From Paenibacillus sp. ACRRY (GTDB taxonomy: Bacteria; Bacillota; Bacilli; Paenibacillales; Paenibacillaceae), in NCBI RefSeq assembly GCF_022346995.1, contig NZ_JAKRNM010000002.1, forward strand, positions 248,001-312,000: DNA of 64,000 nucleotides, given 5' to 3'. Shown here in pieces: positions 18,720-30,407 of this stretch. Numbering within the stretch: position 1 is the first letter of the stretch; the number at the start of each line of letters is the position of its first letter. A program made the position numbers and the translations under genes. Under the pieces are notes generated by a model. That model ran no database searches. It saw only the letters and a program-made list of their open reading frames with translations, and was not told where the DNA came from.

Positions 18720-20234
18720 TTAAGCCTTTACTAACTTCGGATCAAGTGCGTCGCGCAGACCATCACCGAGAAAGTTGAATGACAGAACGAGCAGAATGAT
18801 AGCCAGCCCTGGATAAATGGCGAGATACGAGTGCGTTTCCAGATATGTACTGCCCAGCTTGAGAATGTTGCCCCATTCCGGGATATGTGGTTCGACACCC
18901 AGTCCCAGATAGCTCAGGCTGCTGGTCGCAATGACCGCTCCGCCAATCGTAAGCGTGGATTTGATGATCATTGGCGCAAGCGAGTTGGGAATGATGTGCT
19001 TGAAAATGATGGAACGGTTGTTATAGCCAAGTGCACGCGCAGCCTCCACGAATTCGAAGGTGGAAACATAGAGGACGCTGGCTCTCATGGTACGTGCATA
19101 AGTCGGGATGGAGCCCAGACTGAGTGCCAGAATCAGATTGACCGTATTCGCACCAAATGCTGCGATGATGGCAATGGCCAGCAGGATGCCCGGAATGGCA
19201 TAGAGGACATCTAGCAGCCGCATGATGATATTGTCTGTGTGTCTTCCGTAGAATCCGGAGAAGGCTCCAAGGACTCCACCAATGATCACAGGAATAATGG
19301 TTGACAGGCAGCCTACAATCAGCGAGATACGGGCCCCGAATACGATTCGTGAGAACAGGCATCGCCCGAAATCATCCGTCCCGAGTGGATAAGCCAGAGA
19401 TGGTGGTTGCAGCAGGGCGGAATAATTGTTTTCGACCGCCATGCTGTAATCAAAGGTGAAGAAACTGCAGATCGAGATGGAAAATAGAAAGATGATAAAA
19501 AACATGCCGGACATCGCTGTTACGTAGGGAGCCAGTCGGTCCCACAGATCGTTCCAGAAGTTTGATTTCTGTTTCCCTTGTCTCCGGTAGCGCCCGATGA
19601 TGGAAATGCCGAGCAGCAGTGCAAACACGTTTCCTGTGACTGAAGTCAGGATCAGCAGGATGCTGACAGCAATCATCCAGCGCGGAATGATCGAAGCTGC
19701 AGTGTACTGGGCAACAATTATCAGGACGACCAGGTCAATGACCAGAATAAATAGCAATGCGGCCATGGCTGGCAAAAACGTATCTGATACATAGGGTTTG
19801 AACATATTGAGTGCCGATACGCCAATAACAAACAGCTGCGTCAGCAGCATATAGACCGCGAAGGTGTACTCCACTTGCTTTGCTTTTTTGATCAAATGAA
19901 ATGCGGCTGTGACGATAAATATGTTGCCAGAGCAGATGGCCAGCAACTGAACCCAAGCGAGCCTGCGGGTTAATGCTGAAATATGTCCGTGTCTGGTCAA
20001 GTCTTTTCGGATGAGCAGCATCAGGATACTCTGAATGATCGTGAAGAAAAGATAGATACAAAGTGCGGTCAGCAGAAAGGGTCTGAATTCTTGCCTGCCC
20101 AGGTCATAGCTGTTGAACAGCAGTAACACCGTCAATAGGAGAGAAGTGACCCACGCAAAGCTGGCCTGACTGTACTCTGGTGAAGACTTAAGCCGGAAAC
20201 GAACTTCTTGTGTTAAGGAACCCGAATTTGTCAT
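18720..20234 (-). CDS. ABC permease, OppC/DppC type, with about 235-residue membrane extension
   Basis: 504 residues, against about 300 for usual OppC/DppC. The C-terminal part from about 236 is a standard permease: PLGTDDFGRCLFSRIVFGAR, then the EAA loop EAARALGYNNRSIIFKHIIPNS, and LSFNFLGDGLRDALDP at the end. The extra N-terminal region has about six hydrophobic segments (roughly 26-44, 52-74, 91-111, 121-141, 152-174, 184-206), with no family that I recognise. It lies 12 bases after the OppB-like gene and 45 before the binding-protein gene, so all three are one operon. Confidence 0.9.
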   Translation of the reverse strand: MTNSGSLTQEVRFRLKSSPEYSQASFAWVTSLLLTVLLLFNSYDLGRQEFRPFLLTALCIYLFFTIIQSILMLLIRKDLTRHGHISALTRRLAWVQLLAICSGNIFIVTAAFHLIKKAKQVEYTFAVYMLLTQLFVIGVSALNMFKPYVSDTFLPAMAALLFILVIDLVVLIIVAQYTAASIIPRWMIAVSILLILTSVTGNVFALLLGISIIGRYRRQGKQKSNFWNDLWDRLAPYVTAMSGMFFIIFLFSISICSFFTFDYSMAVENNYSALLQPPSLAYPLGTDDFGRCLFSRIVFGARISLIVGCLSTIIPVIIGGVLGAFSGFYGRHTDNIIMRLLDVLYAIPGILLAIAIIAAFGANTVNLILALSLGSIPTYARTMRASVLYVSTFEFVEAARALGYNNRSIIFKHIIPNSLAPMIIKSTLTIGGAVIATSSLSYLGLGVEPHIPEWGNILKLGSTYLETHSYLAIYPGLAIILLVLSFNFLGDGLRDALDPKLVKA

Positions 20235-20246
20235 ATTGCACCTGCT

Positions 20247-21689
20247 TTAATATTGTTTCATCTTGGAACGTACTCTTGGATCGATAAATGCGTACAACAG
20301 ATCTACGATCACATTAATGATGGAAATGGTAATCGCTGTATACACTACTCCGCCCATGATACTCGGAATATCGGGAATGAACTGTTTATCCACAATGTAA
20401 CTGCCGAGTCCGCTAATATTGAACACTTTCTCCGTTACAGCTGCTCCGCCGAGCATACCTCCGAATTGCAATCCAACGACCGTTACAATTGGAATCAACG
20501 CATTGCGGACCGCATGTTTCAGCAAAACACTTCGTTCGCTTAATCCTTTGGCGCGAGCTGTCATCACATAATCTTCGTGAATGACCTCCAAAGTGGATGA
20601 ACGGGTCATCCGGGCCACTGCAGCCGTTAATCCTGTTCCCAGAACAATGGTTGGCATAATGATGGACAGCCAGTTCTGAGGATTGAAGGTCGCAGGCAGC
20701 CACTGCATTTTAATTGAAAAGTTCAGGATGAAGATCAGTCCCTGCCAGAAGTTCGGGATCGATAATCCGATTAGAGCGATAAACATAAATGTGTAATCAA
20801 ACAGCGAATTGGGCTTGATCGCCGAGATGATCCCGATTGGAAGAGCGATGACCAGGGCAAGCAGTAGAGAAATAACTGCAAGTGTCAGTGTAATTGGAAA
20901 CTTTCTGGCTATGGTCGCGGTCACATCCTCATTTCCCGAGAAGGATTTGCCTAGATCAAACAGCGCAATTCCCTTGATATTGTTCCATAACTGAACGAGA
21001 TAGGGTTGATCCAGACCGTATACATGATTAAAGGCTGCAATCTGCTCCTGTGTCGCTGTCTCTCCGAGAATGTTGGCTGCCGGATTGAACGGAGACAGAT
21101 ACAAGATGGTAAATACGAGGGTAGCTACACCCAAAATGACAAACATGGTCATCAGTATTCTTTCGAATATGTACTTTAGATAAGGATTGCCATAGATCCA
21201 TAGAATGACGTACATCAGACAGCCTGGAATAATAGATAAGCCCACAAACCAGGGTTTATCCAGCAATGCACGGAACGTGTCGGCCATGGTCAGGCGCTGT
21301 TCTCCATGTTCCTGCAACCTGTGTGACGTTCGTTCATACAACTCTTTCTGATAGGTCTCCTCCAGCCATAGCTCTGCCTGACGCTTGAATTCAGTTTCAC
21401 TGACCTGCTGCTGGAAGAAGCGATGTTTGCGCCTCAGCTGTTCTTCTACTATGGTTCGAAGCTTATCTCGGTAAGAAGAAGAATGCATCTCCTGTTCTAC
21501 AGCTCGTTGAGCCGTTTGCCATCCATCCTTTTGGCGTCTGGATTGCCACACCAGAAGTACAATCAGATTGATCGGCAGCCCGAGAATAAACAGAACATAT
21601 CGGTAGGAGGGATGAAGCAGCATTTTGCCATAAATGAAACTCAGATTCTGTGCAAGCCGTGACATTTTGCCGCCTACTGCAAGATTCAA
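20247..21689 (-). CDS. ABC permease, OppB/DppB type, with helical N-terminal extension
   Basis: 480 residues from TTG 21689 (GGGAGG ten bases upstream); ATGs at 21710 (no ribosome binding site) and 21665 are alternatives. The canonical OppB part begins near residue 180 (FERILMTMFVILGVATLVFTILY) and carries the EAA-loop sequence YVMTARAKGLSERSVLLKHAVRN and the DPRVRSK ending. Before it comes a membrane helix, a long charged, probably coiled-coil region (about 55-140, rich in E/Q/R/K) and a second helix. First gene of the minus-strand transport operon. Confidence 0.9.
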   Translation of the reverse strand: MNLAVGGKMSRLAQNLSFIYGKMLLHPSYRYVLFILGLPINLIVLLVWQSRRQKDGWQTAQRAVEQEMHSSSYRDKLRTIVEEQLRRKHRFFQQQVSETEFKRQAELWLEETYQKELYERTSHRLQEHGEQRLTMADTFRALLDKPWFVGLSIIPGCLMYVILWIYGNPYLKYIFERILMTMFVILGVATLVFTILYLSPFNPAANILGETATQEQIAAFNHVYGLDQPYLVQLWNNIKGIALFDLGKSFSGNEDVTATIARKFPITLTLAVISLLLALVIALPIGIISAIKPNSLFDYTFMFIALIGLSIPNFWQGLIFILNFSIKMQWLPATFNPQNWLSIIMPTIVLGTGLTAAVARMTRSSTLEVIHEDYVMTARAKGLSERSVLLKHAVRNALIPIVTVVGLQFGGMLGGAAVTEKVFNISGLGSYIVDKQFIPDIPSIMGGVVYTAITISIINVIVDLLYAFIDPRVRSKMKQY

Positions 21690-21740
21690 ACCGAGCAAAC
21701 CTCCCTTCATTCAGGTTTAAATTGCATTATTCCGATTGAT

Positions 21741-21769
21741 ATAGTATATATTATTTAGGGTCTATTCAA
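21741..21769 (-). promoter_or_regulatory. Sigma-A promoter of the permease/binding-protein operon
   Basis: Minus strand TTGAAT (21769-21764), 17-base spacer, TACTAT (21746-21741). Confidence 0.6.
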
Positions 21770-21798
21770 TTGTCAAGGTATGGAATTGTGTACATATT
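21770..21798 (+). promoter_or_regulatory. Sigma-A promoter of the fused ATPase gene
   Basis: TTGTCA (21770-21775), 17-base spacer, CATATT (21793-21798). Its -35 abuts the -35 of the divergent operon, so one bound protein could control both. Confidence 0.6.
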
Positions 21799-21835
21799 AT
21801 GAAACGCGTAAAAATGAAGGAAAGCAGGTGTTTGC

Positions 21836-23581
21836 ATGCAGCCTTTACTGAAAGTTAGTGATTTGTCGGTCTCTTTTCATTCCGGTGAGAGTGAGTTTCA
21901 AGCGGTACGGGAGGTCAGCTTCGAGGTACGGAAAGGGGAGACGCTTGGGATTGTTGGAGAGTCTGGAAGCGGCAAAAGTGTAACAGCCCGTTCCATTATG
22001 AGGCTGCTTGCTTCTCCTCCATCTCAGATGAAGCAGGGAGAGATTCTGTTCCGTGGAGTCAACCTGGCGACCAAAACGCAAAAGGAGATGGAAAGCATCC
22101 GCGGCCGTGACATCGGCATGATTTTTCAGGATCCGATGAGTTCGCTTAATCCGACCATTAAAGTTGGAAAACAAATCTCTGAGAGTCTGATCAAGCATCA
22201 GAAACTGTCCCGCAGGGAAGCGAAAAAGCAAGCCATCGCCATGCTCGAACTGGTTGGCATATCACGGAGTGAGGTGCGCTACAATCAGTACCCGCACGAG
22301 TTCTCGGGAGGCATGCGTCAGCGGGTCATGATCGCCATTGCACTTGCTTGCCGTCCCGAGCTGCTTATTGCCGATGAACCAACGACTGCACTCGACGTGA
22401 CCATCCAGGCGCAAATCTTGAATCTGATGAAAGACATGCAGGAGCGGCTCGGGACGTCCATTATACTGATTACACATGATCTGGGAGTTGTGGCCGGAAT
22501 GTGTGACCGCGTCGTGGTCATGAAAGAGGGACAGATCGTGGAATCCGGAACAACGGCAGAGATCTTCGCAAGTCCGAAACACGAATATACGTCCAGACTC
22601 CTGAATGCCTTGCCGCGGTTGGATGAGAAGAAGAAACCAAAACCCGTTTCGCTGTTCCCTAAGGATCTACAAGATGATCAGCCTCTGCTTGAGGTGAAAT
22701 CCCTGCGGCAGCATTTTAATCTTGGCAAAGGCAATACACTGAAGGCAGTGAATGATATCAGCTTTTATATCCGCCAAGGCGAAACACTGGGGGTCGTAGG
22801 GGAGTCTGGCAGCGGTAAATCTACGACGGGGCGTGCCATCTTGAGACTGCATGAACCGACAGGTGGGGATGTCTTGTTCAAAGGTGTTCCACTGAACCGG
22901 CTGTCTGCTTCGGAAATGAAAACGATGAGACGGCATATGCAGATTATCTTCCAGGACCCCTATGCATCGTTGAATCCGAAATTAAGAATTATGGACATTA
23001 TCGGTGAGGCTCTCGATATCCACCAGCTGACCAAGACAACAGCCGAGAGAGAGAAGCGGGTGGAAGAGCTGCTGGAAATGGTGGGGCTTGATCCATCCCA
23101 TGCGCTGCGGTACCCTCACGAATTCTCTGGCGGTCAGAGACAGAGAATCGGCATTGCGCGCGCACTCGCTGTCGAACCGGAGTTTATTGTGTGCGATGAG
23201 CCGCTGTCTGCGCTTGACGTGTCCATCCAGGCGCAGATCGTGCAGCTGCTTGAGGAATTGCAGCAGCGGCTTGGTTTGACTTACCTTTTTATTGCACACG
23301 ACTTGTCCATGGTCAAACATATCAGTGATCGAGTGGCTGTGATGTATAACGGCAAAATCGTTGAGCTTGCTGAGAGTGAAGTGCTCTATTCCAATCCACA
23401 GCATGCGTATACGAAGTCGCTTCTCTCTGCAATACCGGTCCCTGATCCGGCTGTGGAAGCGAAGAAAAAACGGACGGTGTATGAAGAAAACAGCAGGGAG
23501 CAGCTTGCGGATCGTTACAATCTGGAGCAGTCCAAGTGGGTCGAAGTAACGGAAGGACACTGGGTGGCCGTTTCTGGTTAG
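21836..23581 (+). CDS. Fused double ATP-binding protein of a peptide-type ABC transporter (DppD-DppF)
   Basis: 581 residues with two complete nucleotide-binding domains. Domain 1 (about 1-260): Walker [13 protein letters not shown], signature FSGGMRQRV, Walker [13 protein letters not shown]. Domain 2 (about 280-555): Walker [13 protein letters not shown], signature [10 protein letters not shown], Walker [13 protein letters not shown]. Usually DppD and DppF are separate genes. It is transcribed divergently from two permeases and a binding protein that lack an ATPase, so it very probably powers them. Confidence 0.94.
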   Translation: MQPLLKVSDLSVSFHSGESEFQAVREVSFEVRKGETLGIVGESGSGKSVTARSIMRLLASPPSQMKQGEILFRGVNLATKTQKEMESIRGRDIGMIFQDPMSSLNPTIKVGKQISESLIKHQKLSRREAKKQAIAMLELVGISRSEVRYNQYPHEFSGGMRQRVMIAIALACRPELLIADEPTTALDVTIQAQILNLMKDMQERLGTSIILITHDLGVVAGMCDRVVVMKEGQIVESGTTAEIFASPKHEYTSRLLNALPRLDEKKKPKPVSLFPKDLQDDQPLLEVKSLRQHFNLGKGNTLKAVNDISFYIRQGETLGVVGESGSGKSTTGRAILRLHEPTGGDVLFKGVPLNRLSASEMKTMRRHMQIIFQDPYASLNPKLRIMDIIGEALDIHQLTKTTAEREKRVEELLEMVGLDPSHALRYPHEFSGGQRQRIGIARALAVEPEFIVCDEPLSALDVSIQAQIVQLLEELQQRLGLTYLFIAHDLSMVKHISDRVAVMYNGKIVELAESEVLYSNPQHAYTKSLLSAIPVPDPAVEAKKKRTVYEENSREQLADRYNLEQSKWVEVTEGHWVAVSG

Positions 23582-23612
23582 AATTGAATCAGAGTGATCA
23601 ATCAAGCGGAAA

Positions 23613-23668
23613 CAAAAAAAAAGAACCCCGTCAGTGATCTGTACAAGATCAACTGTGCGGGGTCCTTT
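23613..23668. terminator. Bidirectional intrinsic terminator
   Basis: Stem ACCCCG-CAGT-GATCT / AGATCAACTGTGCGGGGT with A9 on one side and T-rich sequence on the other; serves the ATPase gene and the convergent lipoprotein gene. Confidence 0.88.
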
Positions 23669-23696
23669 ATACGTTTGTTTTAGGTTGTGGACTTTA

Positions 23697-24479
23697 TTAT
23701 TTGAATTGTACAGATTTCTTGATGTTGTCGATTTCGGTTTTGCTTGCATCATCCAAATACGTGAAGATGAAGTTGAAGGCATAACCTTCAATGATGGTGC
23801 TGTAGTAATCTTGTGTAATGGTTGTGCCATCACCAGCATCCATTGTGATTTGCATAACATCCATCTCTTTACCGCCGATCGTTTCGGTTGCGAATTCTTT
23901 ATATTCATAAGGGAACTGGCTGTCGACCATGAATTTCTTGGTTGCTTCCAGATAGTCTTTACCCGTGCGAATCCCTTGCAGCAGGCTGACTTTCTCGGCA
24001 ATGGCCATAGCGGAAGGGCCAACTTCTTGACCACCCAGTGGCAACTCGGAAGCCATCAACAGATTCAATGTTTGAGCTTGGGACAGTTCAAGCTGTTTTT
24101 TCTTCGTATCATCGTCACCAGCAATGGCATCCGAAGAAGCACTTGTCAGCTCGTTCATTCCAGCTGCATCCTGGAACTCCCATTCCTCAGGGAATTTCAA
24201 TGATACACCGAAGTAGTCATTCGTGTAGGAACCTTTTTCGGTTGTACCCAGTTCAACGTTTGCTGAATTGTCTTCTTCCTCCGCTGCTGCGTCAGTCGAC
24301 GTTTCCGTATTTTCTGTTTCGTCAGTCTTGGCTGTATCCGTGTCTGTAGCGGCTGCAGTTTCTGTTTTAGTCGTGTCTTCCGTTTGAGCGTTGTTATCTG
24401 CTTTGTCACCGCAAGCAGCTGCAACAAGCATCATCATGATTAACATAGCGAATACAGACGTTTTTTTTGTGATAGACAT
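23697..24479 (-). CDS. Lipoprotein of unknown function
   Basis: 260 residues from ATG 24479 (CAGGAGGG upstream). Signal peptide with lipobox cysteine in VAAACGDK, then a 65-residue low-complexity linker rich in T, E, D and A, followed by a folded domain (YFGVSLKFPEEWEFQDA, KDYLEATKKFMVDSQFPY) that resembles PsbP/DUF-type lipoproteins of Bacilli which handle one beta-sheet domain each. The function is unknown. The linker suggests it stands off the membrane into the wall. It ends at a shared terminator. Confidence 0.85.
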   Translation of the reverse strand: MSITKKTSVFAMLIMMMLVAAACGDKADNNAQTEDTTKTETAAATDTDTAKTDETENTETSTDAAAEEEDNSANVELGTTEKGSYTNDYFGVSLKFPEEWEFQDAAGMNELTSASSDAIAGDDDTKKKQLELSQAQTLNLLMASELPLGGQEVGPSAMAIAEKVSLLQGIRTGKDYLEATKKFMVDSQFPYEYKEFATETIGGKEMDVMQITMDAGDGTTITQDYYSTIIEGYAFNFIFTYLDDASKTEIDNIKKSVQFK

Positions 24480-24589
24480 AAAACCCTCCTGAAATAAATG
24501 TGTGTGTTCTCTCTCTGTAATGTTGCTTACTCCAAAATTGTAGCACAAACGTTCTTCTTTACCACCTATAGGAAACTATAGGGGTCCCT

Positions 24590-25351
24590 CTATAAATAAG
24601 ACAATCGGCTGGCAATTGAAACAGCTTCCGTGCTGGATTGCACACCTAATTTGTTGAAGATCACTTTTTTGTGGTGATTCACAGTGCATTCCTTGATTTT
24701 TAATTTCAAAGCAATGGCCTTAACGGTCAATCCTTTTGAGATCATCCCAAGGATGGTTAACTGACGTTCAGTGAATTCCACGGAAGGTGTCTCGGGTGGA
24801 ACGGATGACATCAGGCTCTGGTAGCTGTTCTGCATATGGGCAGGGATGAGCTTGGCAATGGCGATTAATTCACTTTGCATATCTGCGTTAATGGTGGACA
24901 CATCCAGATAACCGGAATGGTTGAGTCCTACAGACAGAGGTGTGGCGTAACAGTGCCATTGTTGAAAAAGCGGGCTCTCATGCTGCTCTGGTGGCAGCAA
25001 TACCGGTTCGTTCTTTTCCATCGTGGCCGAGATGGCGTTGATTCCGCAGCTCTGTGCTGTAAAAACCATACCTGGACGAATCGGTGAGTGCTTCACTTCA
25101 TCCTCCAGGTCGTGGCTGTAATCCATGGCAAGCAGCACGCCATCCGCGTCCGTAAGCAGAAACAGATAGGTGCTGGACAGGTTCTCTCGGATATCCGACA
25201 GACTGTGCTGGAAGGCGCCGATCAGAAAGTGATTGATTTTGCGCAATCTTTCCAGACTGGTCCTGGAAATATATTTAATATGAGCCATGCCGGATCTAGG
25301 TGCACTGATGTCAGACCAATGTTCCAGCAAGGCCGATGTAGTGACAGACAT
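24590..25351 (-). CDS. LuxR-type HTH regulator with GAF-like sensor domain
   Basis: 253 residues. The C-terminal 65 residues are a LuxR/GerE helix-turn-helix (FTERQLTILGMISKGLTVKAIALKLKIKECTVNHHKKV). The N-terminal region (about 40-180) looks like the GAF-like sensor of AcoR/DhaR-type activators (FLLTDADGVLLAMDY, SCGINAISATMEKNEPVLLP). There is no sigma-54 AAA domain, so it is a sensor-HTH fusion. The neighbours are a SUFU protein (18 bases upstream on the same strand) and a lipoprotein downstream, which may be targets. Confidence 0.85.
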   Translation of the reverse strand: MSVTTSALLEHWSDISAPRSGMAHIKYISRTSLERLRKINHFLIGAFQHSLSDIRENLSSTYLFLLTDADGVLLAMDYSHDLEDEVKHSPIRPGMVFTAQSCGINAISATMEKNEPVLLPPEQHESPLFQQWHCYATPLSVGLNHSGYLDVSTINADMQSELIAIAKLIPAHMQNSYQSLMSSVPPETPSVEFTERQLTILGMISKGLTVKAIALKLKIKECTVNHHKKVIFNKLGVQSSTEAVSIASRLSYL

Positions 25352-25369
25352 GATATTACCTCCTTACAT

Positions 25370-26434
25370 TTAACCAATGGTTTCTACGACGCGACCTTCC
25401 TGGTCGGTAATTTCAGTTCTGAGTATTCGGATTACCATGCCGGGAAGGGAAGGTATCTCGAATGTCATTTCCGAAGGTTTAAGATGAGCTGTCAGTTCGT
25501 TTACTGTCTGTTCATTCACGGTTACGGTGGTTTTGGTTTCTTCTTCATAAAAAGAAGCGTTCTCCCCGGCCTCGAAGGTGATATTTACACCTGAACCGAT
25601 GAGTGATAACGGAGCCCCTTTTGCAATGCGGCTGCGCAGTATTTTTCCAATCAGAACCGCCTGTTTGGCTCCAAGCTGGAGCTCGGCAGGTACATTTTTT
25701 TGCAGCAATCTTTTGCGGGAAGGTGTCCAAGCCAGTTGTTGTATGAATAAAAATGCCGTGCTGGAGCCTTCAAGCTCAATTCCACGCTGAACAGCCTGCC
25801 CAACCGATGGAATATCCACATAGGAGTTACGCATGAGATCCGTGACATATTTGGGCATGAAAGGTTCGCATGATTTGAGGAATCCGCGAGTGTTCCATGT
25901 TTGCATCGTTTCAAGTTCACGTCCGGTGATTCCGACCATCTGAATAAACTCCATTGTGCCGTTAGGGGTGGACAGCTGCTTCAGATCCGGGTCTTCAATG
26001 AAAGAAAGGGCGGTCAGCAAGGTATCAGAGCCCAGACAGATCGGTCCGTTGGCATCCAGGTAGTCGCCTGGGCGAAATACGTTACCGCTATTGAAGACAT
26101 ACCGTCCCATATTCTGTAACAAGTTCAGAGCCCAAGCGGGAGGTTCAATCTCATCCTCTGTTCGGGTAAGCCGAAAGGTCAGTTCGAATCCATATCCACT
26201 GTGCTCTGGATCATTGGTTTCTTTGTCATACAGTTCTGAGAATCCGTACGTTACAAAATGCCAATGAGGCGTTGGATGTTCCACTTTATAGGCACTGATT
26301 CCATCCAGAGGGTCAGGTCCTCCAAGTGCATAAGGGATGGCTGTGCCATAATGTTTGGGTTCCTGCTCCCCATAAAGTTCATTAAATGCTGTATCAATGG
26401 CATCCCAGCCGGCTGTGCTTGCTTCATCAGTCAT
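25370..26434 (-). CDS. Suppressor-of-fused (SUFU) domain protein
   Basis: 354 residues. The first about 190 residues match the bacterial SUFU domain (YALGGPDPLDGISAY, PHWHFVTYGFSELYDKE, GFELTFRLTR, FRPGDYLDANGPI). The C-terminal part has a segment that is less typical. SUFU is the vertebrate Hedgehog-pathway regulator; bacterial members are frequent immunity proteins of polymorphic toxins (known for the family, Aravind group analyses). No toxin gene adjoins it. It is co-directional with the LuxR-type gene. Confidence 0.85.
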   Translation of the reverse strand: MTDEASTAGWDAIDTAFNELYGEQEPKHYGTAIPYALGGPDPLDGISAYKVEHPTPHWHFVTYGFSELYDKETNDPEHSGYGFELTFRLTRTEDEIEPPAWALNLLQNMGRYVFNSGNVFRPGDYLDANGPICLGSDTLLTALSFIEDPDLKQLSTPNGTMEFIQMVGITGRELETMQTWNTRGFLKSCEPFMPKYVTDLMRNSYVDIPSVGQAVQRGIELEGSSTAFLFIQQLAWTPSRKRLLQKNVPAELQLGAKQAVLIGKILRSRIAKGAPLSLIGSGVNITFEAGENASFYEEETKTTVTVNEQTVNELTAHLKPSEMTFEIPSLPGMVIRILRTEITDQEGRVVETIG

Positions 26435-26581
26435 GATGGGTTCCTCCTTCAGTGTTCAATCTCCCAAAAAACATGTAAAATTAAGTTTACCTTTCTCACC
26501 TATCGTTTCAAGCGGCTTAAGGCTGAATTATGTTAGATAGGACTTCGGGGTCCCAAATCACATTTCAGGGAGGCATTTTAC

Positions 26582-26875
26582 ATGAGTATGAAAGATATCT
26601 TTCTTGCCGAATTCAAGCAGGAGAATTGGGACTCATTTGTTGTGAGCTTTACCGATCGCTATCTGGAGGTTGATCCGAAACTGGTGGAAAGCGCAAAACA
26701 AAAGGGAATTCCGGCAGATATATGTCAGGTGCTTTTATGCGAAATGGGAGAGTATGCACTGTCATGGGTGAATAAAAAGGTGCCTGCTTTAGGCGACCAA
26801 AGTCCTGCAAGCTATCTGGGTCATAAAGACGGCGAAAATGCATTGAGAGCAGCGATAATGCAGATGCCGCGTTAA
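26582..26875 (+). CDS. Small unknown protein, 97 residues
   Basis: Start ATG with AGGGAGG 8 bases upstream. No transmembrane or signal segment. The C-terminal third (PALGDQSPASYLGHKDGENALR) faintly resembles the MbcA/ParS/Xre-antitoxin toxin-binding segment ('PALGGxTPxExL'), but no toxin neighbour is seen, so this is only an impression. A single gene between the SUFU gene and the LicT regulon. Confidence 0.6.
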   Translation: MSMKDIFLAEFKQENWDSFVVSFTDRYLEVDPKLVESAKQKGIPADICQVLLCEMGEYALSWVNKKVPALGDQSPASYLGHKDGENALRAAIMQMPR

Positions 26876-26986
26876 AGTTCTTCTATATAAAATGGGTGTC
26901 ACGTGGTGAAGTTGATTTTAAAATATAGATATGTTACGCTTACATCACGAGAGAAAAACAACAGAATAATCAATACATCGTTTGAT

Positions 26987-27015
26987 GGATTGTTACTGCG
27001 AAGACAGGCAAAACC
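26987..27015 (+). promoter_or_regulatory. RAT1, ribonucleic antiterminator target of LicT
   Basis: GGATTGTTACTGCG followed by AGGCAAAACC, the BglG/LicT recognition hairpin; its 3' end overlaps the 5' arm of the terminator at 27012-27078. It regulates the two 6-phospho-beta-glucosidase genes. The gap 26876-27223 contains this element and its terminator; I see no clear promoter, only a weak cre-like sequence at 26931-26945. Confidence 0.92.
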
Positions 27016-27078
27016 TAAACTGATGGTGAAATGAAAGCTCCTTTTTTTGGCGCTATTTTACCTTGAGTTTAGGTTTTT
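27012..27078 (+). terminator. RAT1-controlled terminator
   Basis: Arms AACCTAAACT (27012-27021) and AGTTTAGGTT (27066-27075), then T-rich; exclusive with the RAT1 hairpin. Confidence 0.85.
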
Positions 27079-27199
27079 CTTGTTTTCTGGCCTGTTTTGG
27101 GTCCATGGATCAGGAACAATCTCATTTGGATCTACTGATTACCGTGTTGGTTTGCTCGAAATAGGACATTCTATCTTTCTGACTTGTCATACAAAATAA

Positions 27200-28681
<1,482 letters not shown>

Positions 28682-28711
28682 TACGGGTTCGGATAGCGTG
28701 AACGCTTTTGA

Positions 28712-30175
<1,464 letters not shown>

Positions 30176-30229
30176 TAGTGGTTCTAAAGGCATGGTTGAC
30201 AAGCATCTTCTCATGTCATAATTAGTCAC

Positions 30230-30243
30230 ATTAACCGCTTTCA
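30230..30243 (+). promoter_or_regulatory. cre-like site near the licT promoter
   Basis: ATTAACCGCTTTCA agrees with the CcpA consensus TGWAANCGNTNWCA at 12 of 14 positions; it lies 9 bases before the -35 of the licT promoter. Confidence 0.4.
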
Positions 30244-30251
30244 CAAAAACA

Positions 30252-30280
30252 TTGTCATATAGATAATTATATGGTAAGAT
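30252..30280 (+). promoter_or_regulatory. Sigma-A promoter of licT
   Basis: TTGTCA (30252-30257), 17-base spacer, TAAGAT (30275-30280). RAT2 begins about 17 bases after the predicted start. Confidence 0.7.
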
Positions 30281-30303
30281 GGGCCTAAGGCTAATGAATA
30301 ACT

Positions 30304-30332
30304 GGATTGTTACTGTTCAATCAGGCAAAACC
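30304..30332 (+). promoter_or_regulatory. RAT2, LicT target in the licT leader
   Basis: GGATTGTTACTGTTC followed by AGGCAAAACC; overlaps the terminator at 30324-30375. It implies that LicT controls its own synthesis. Confidence 0.9.
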
Positions 30333-30375
30333 AGAAGCAGGGCATTTTTCGTGACCTGCTTTGGTTTTGCCTTTT
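30324..30375 (+). terminator. RAT2-controlled terminator
   Basis: Arms GGCAAAACC-AGAAGCAGG and CCTGCTTT-GGTTTTGCC with a short loop, then TTTT. Confidence 0.87.
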
Positions 30376-30407
30376 ACTACTTTGACGGTGCAAGGTGATG
30401 TGAAGAA

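Noticed and set aside
22982..24034. Long minus-strand open frame across the ATPase end and the terminator
   Set aside because: It spans a strong bidirectional terminator and two real genes in other frames; no coherent domain.
26931..26945. cre-like sequence before RAT1
   Set aside because: It matches the CcpA consensus only with a one-base deletion, and no promoter could be placed beside it.
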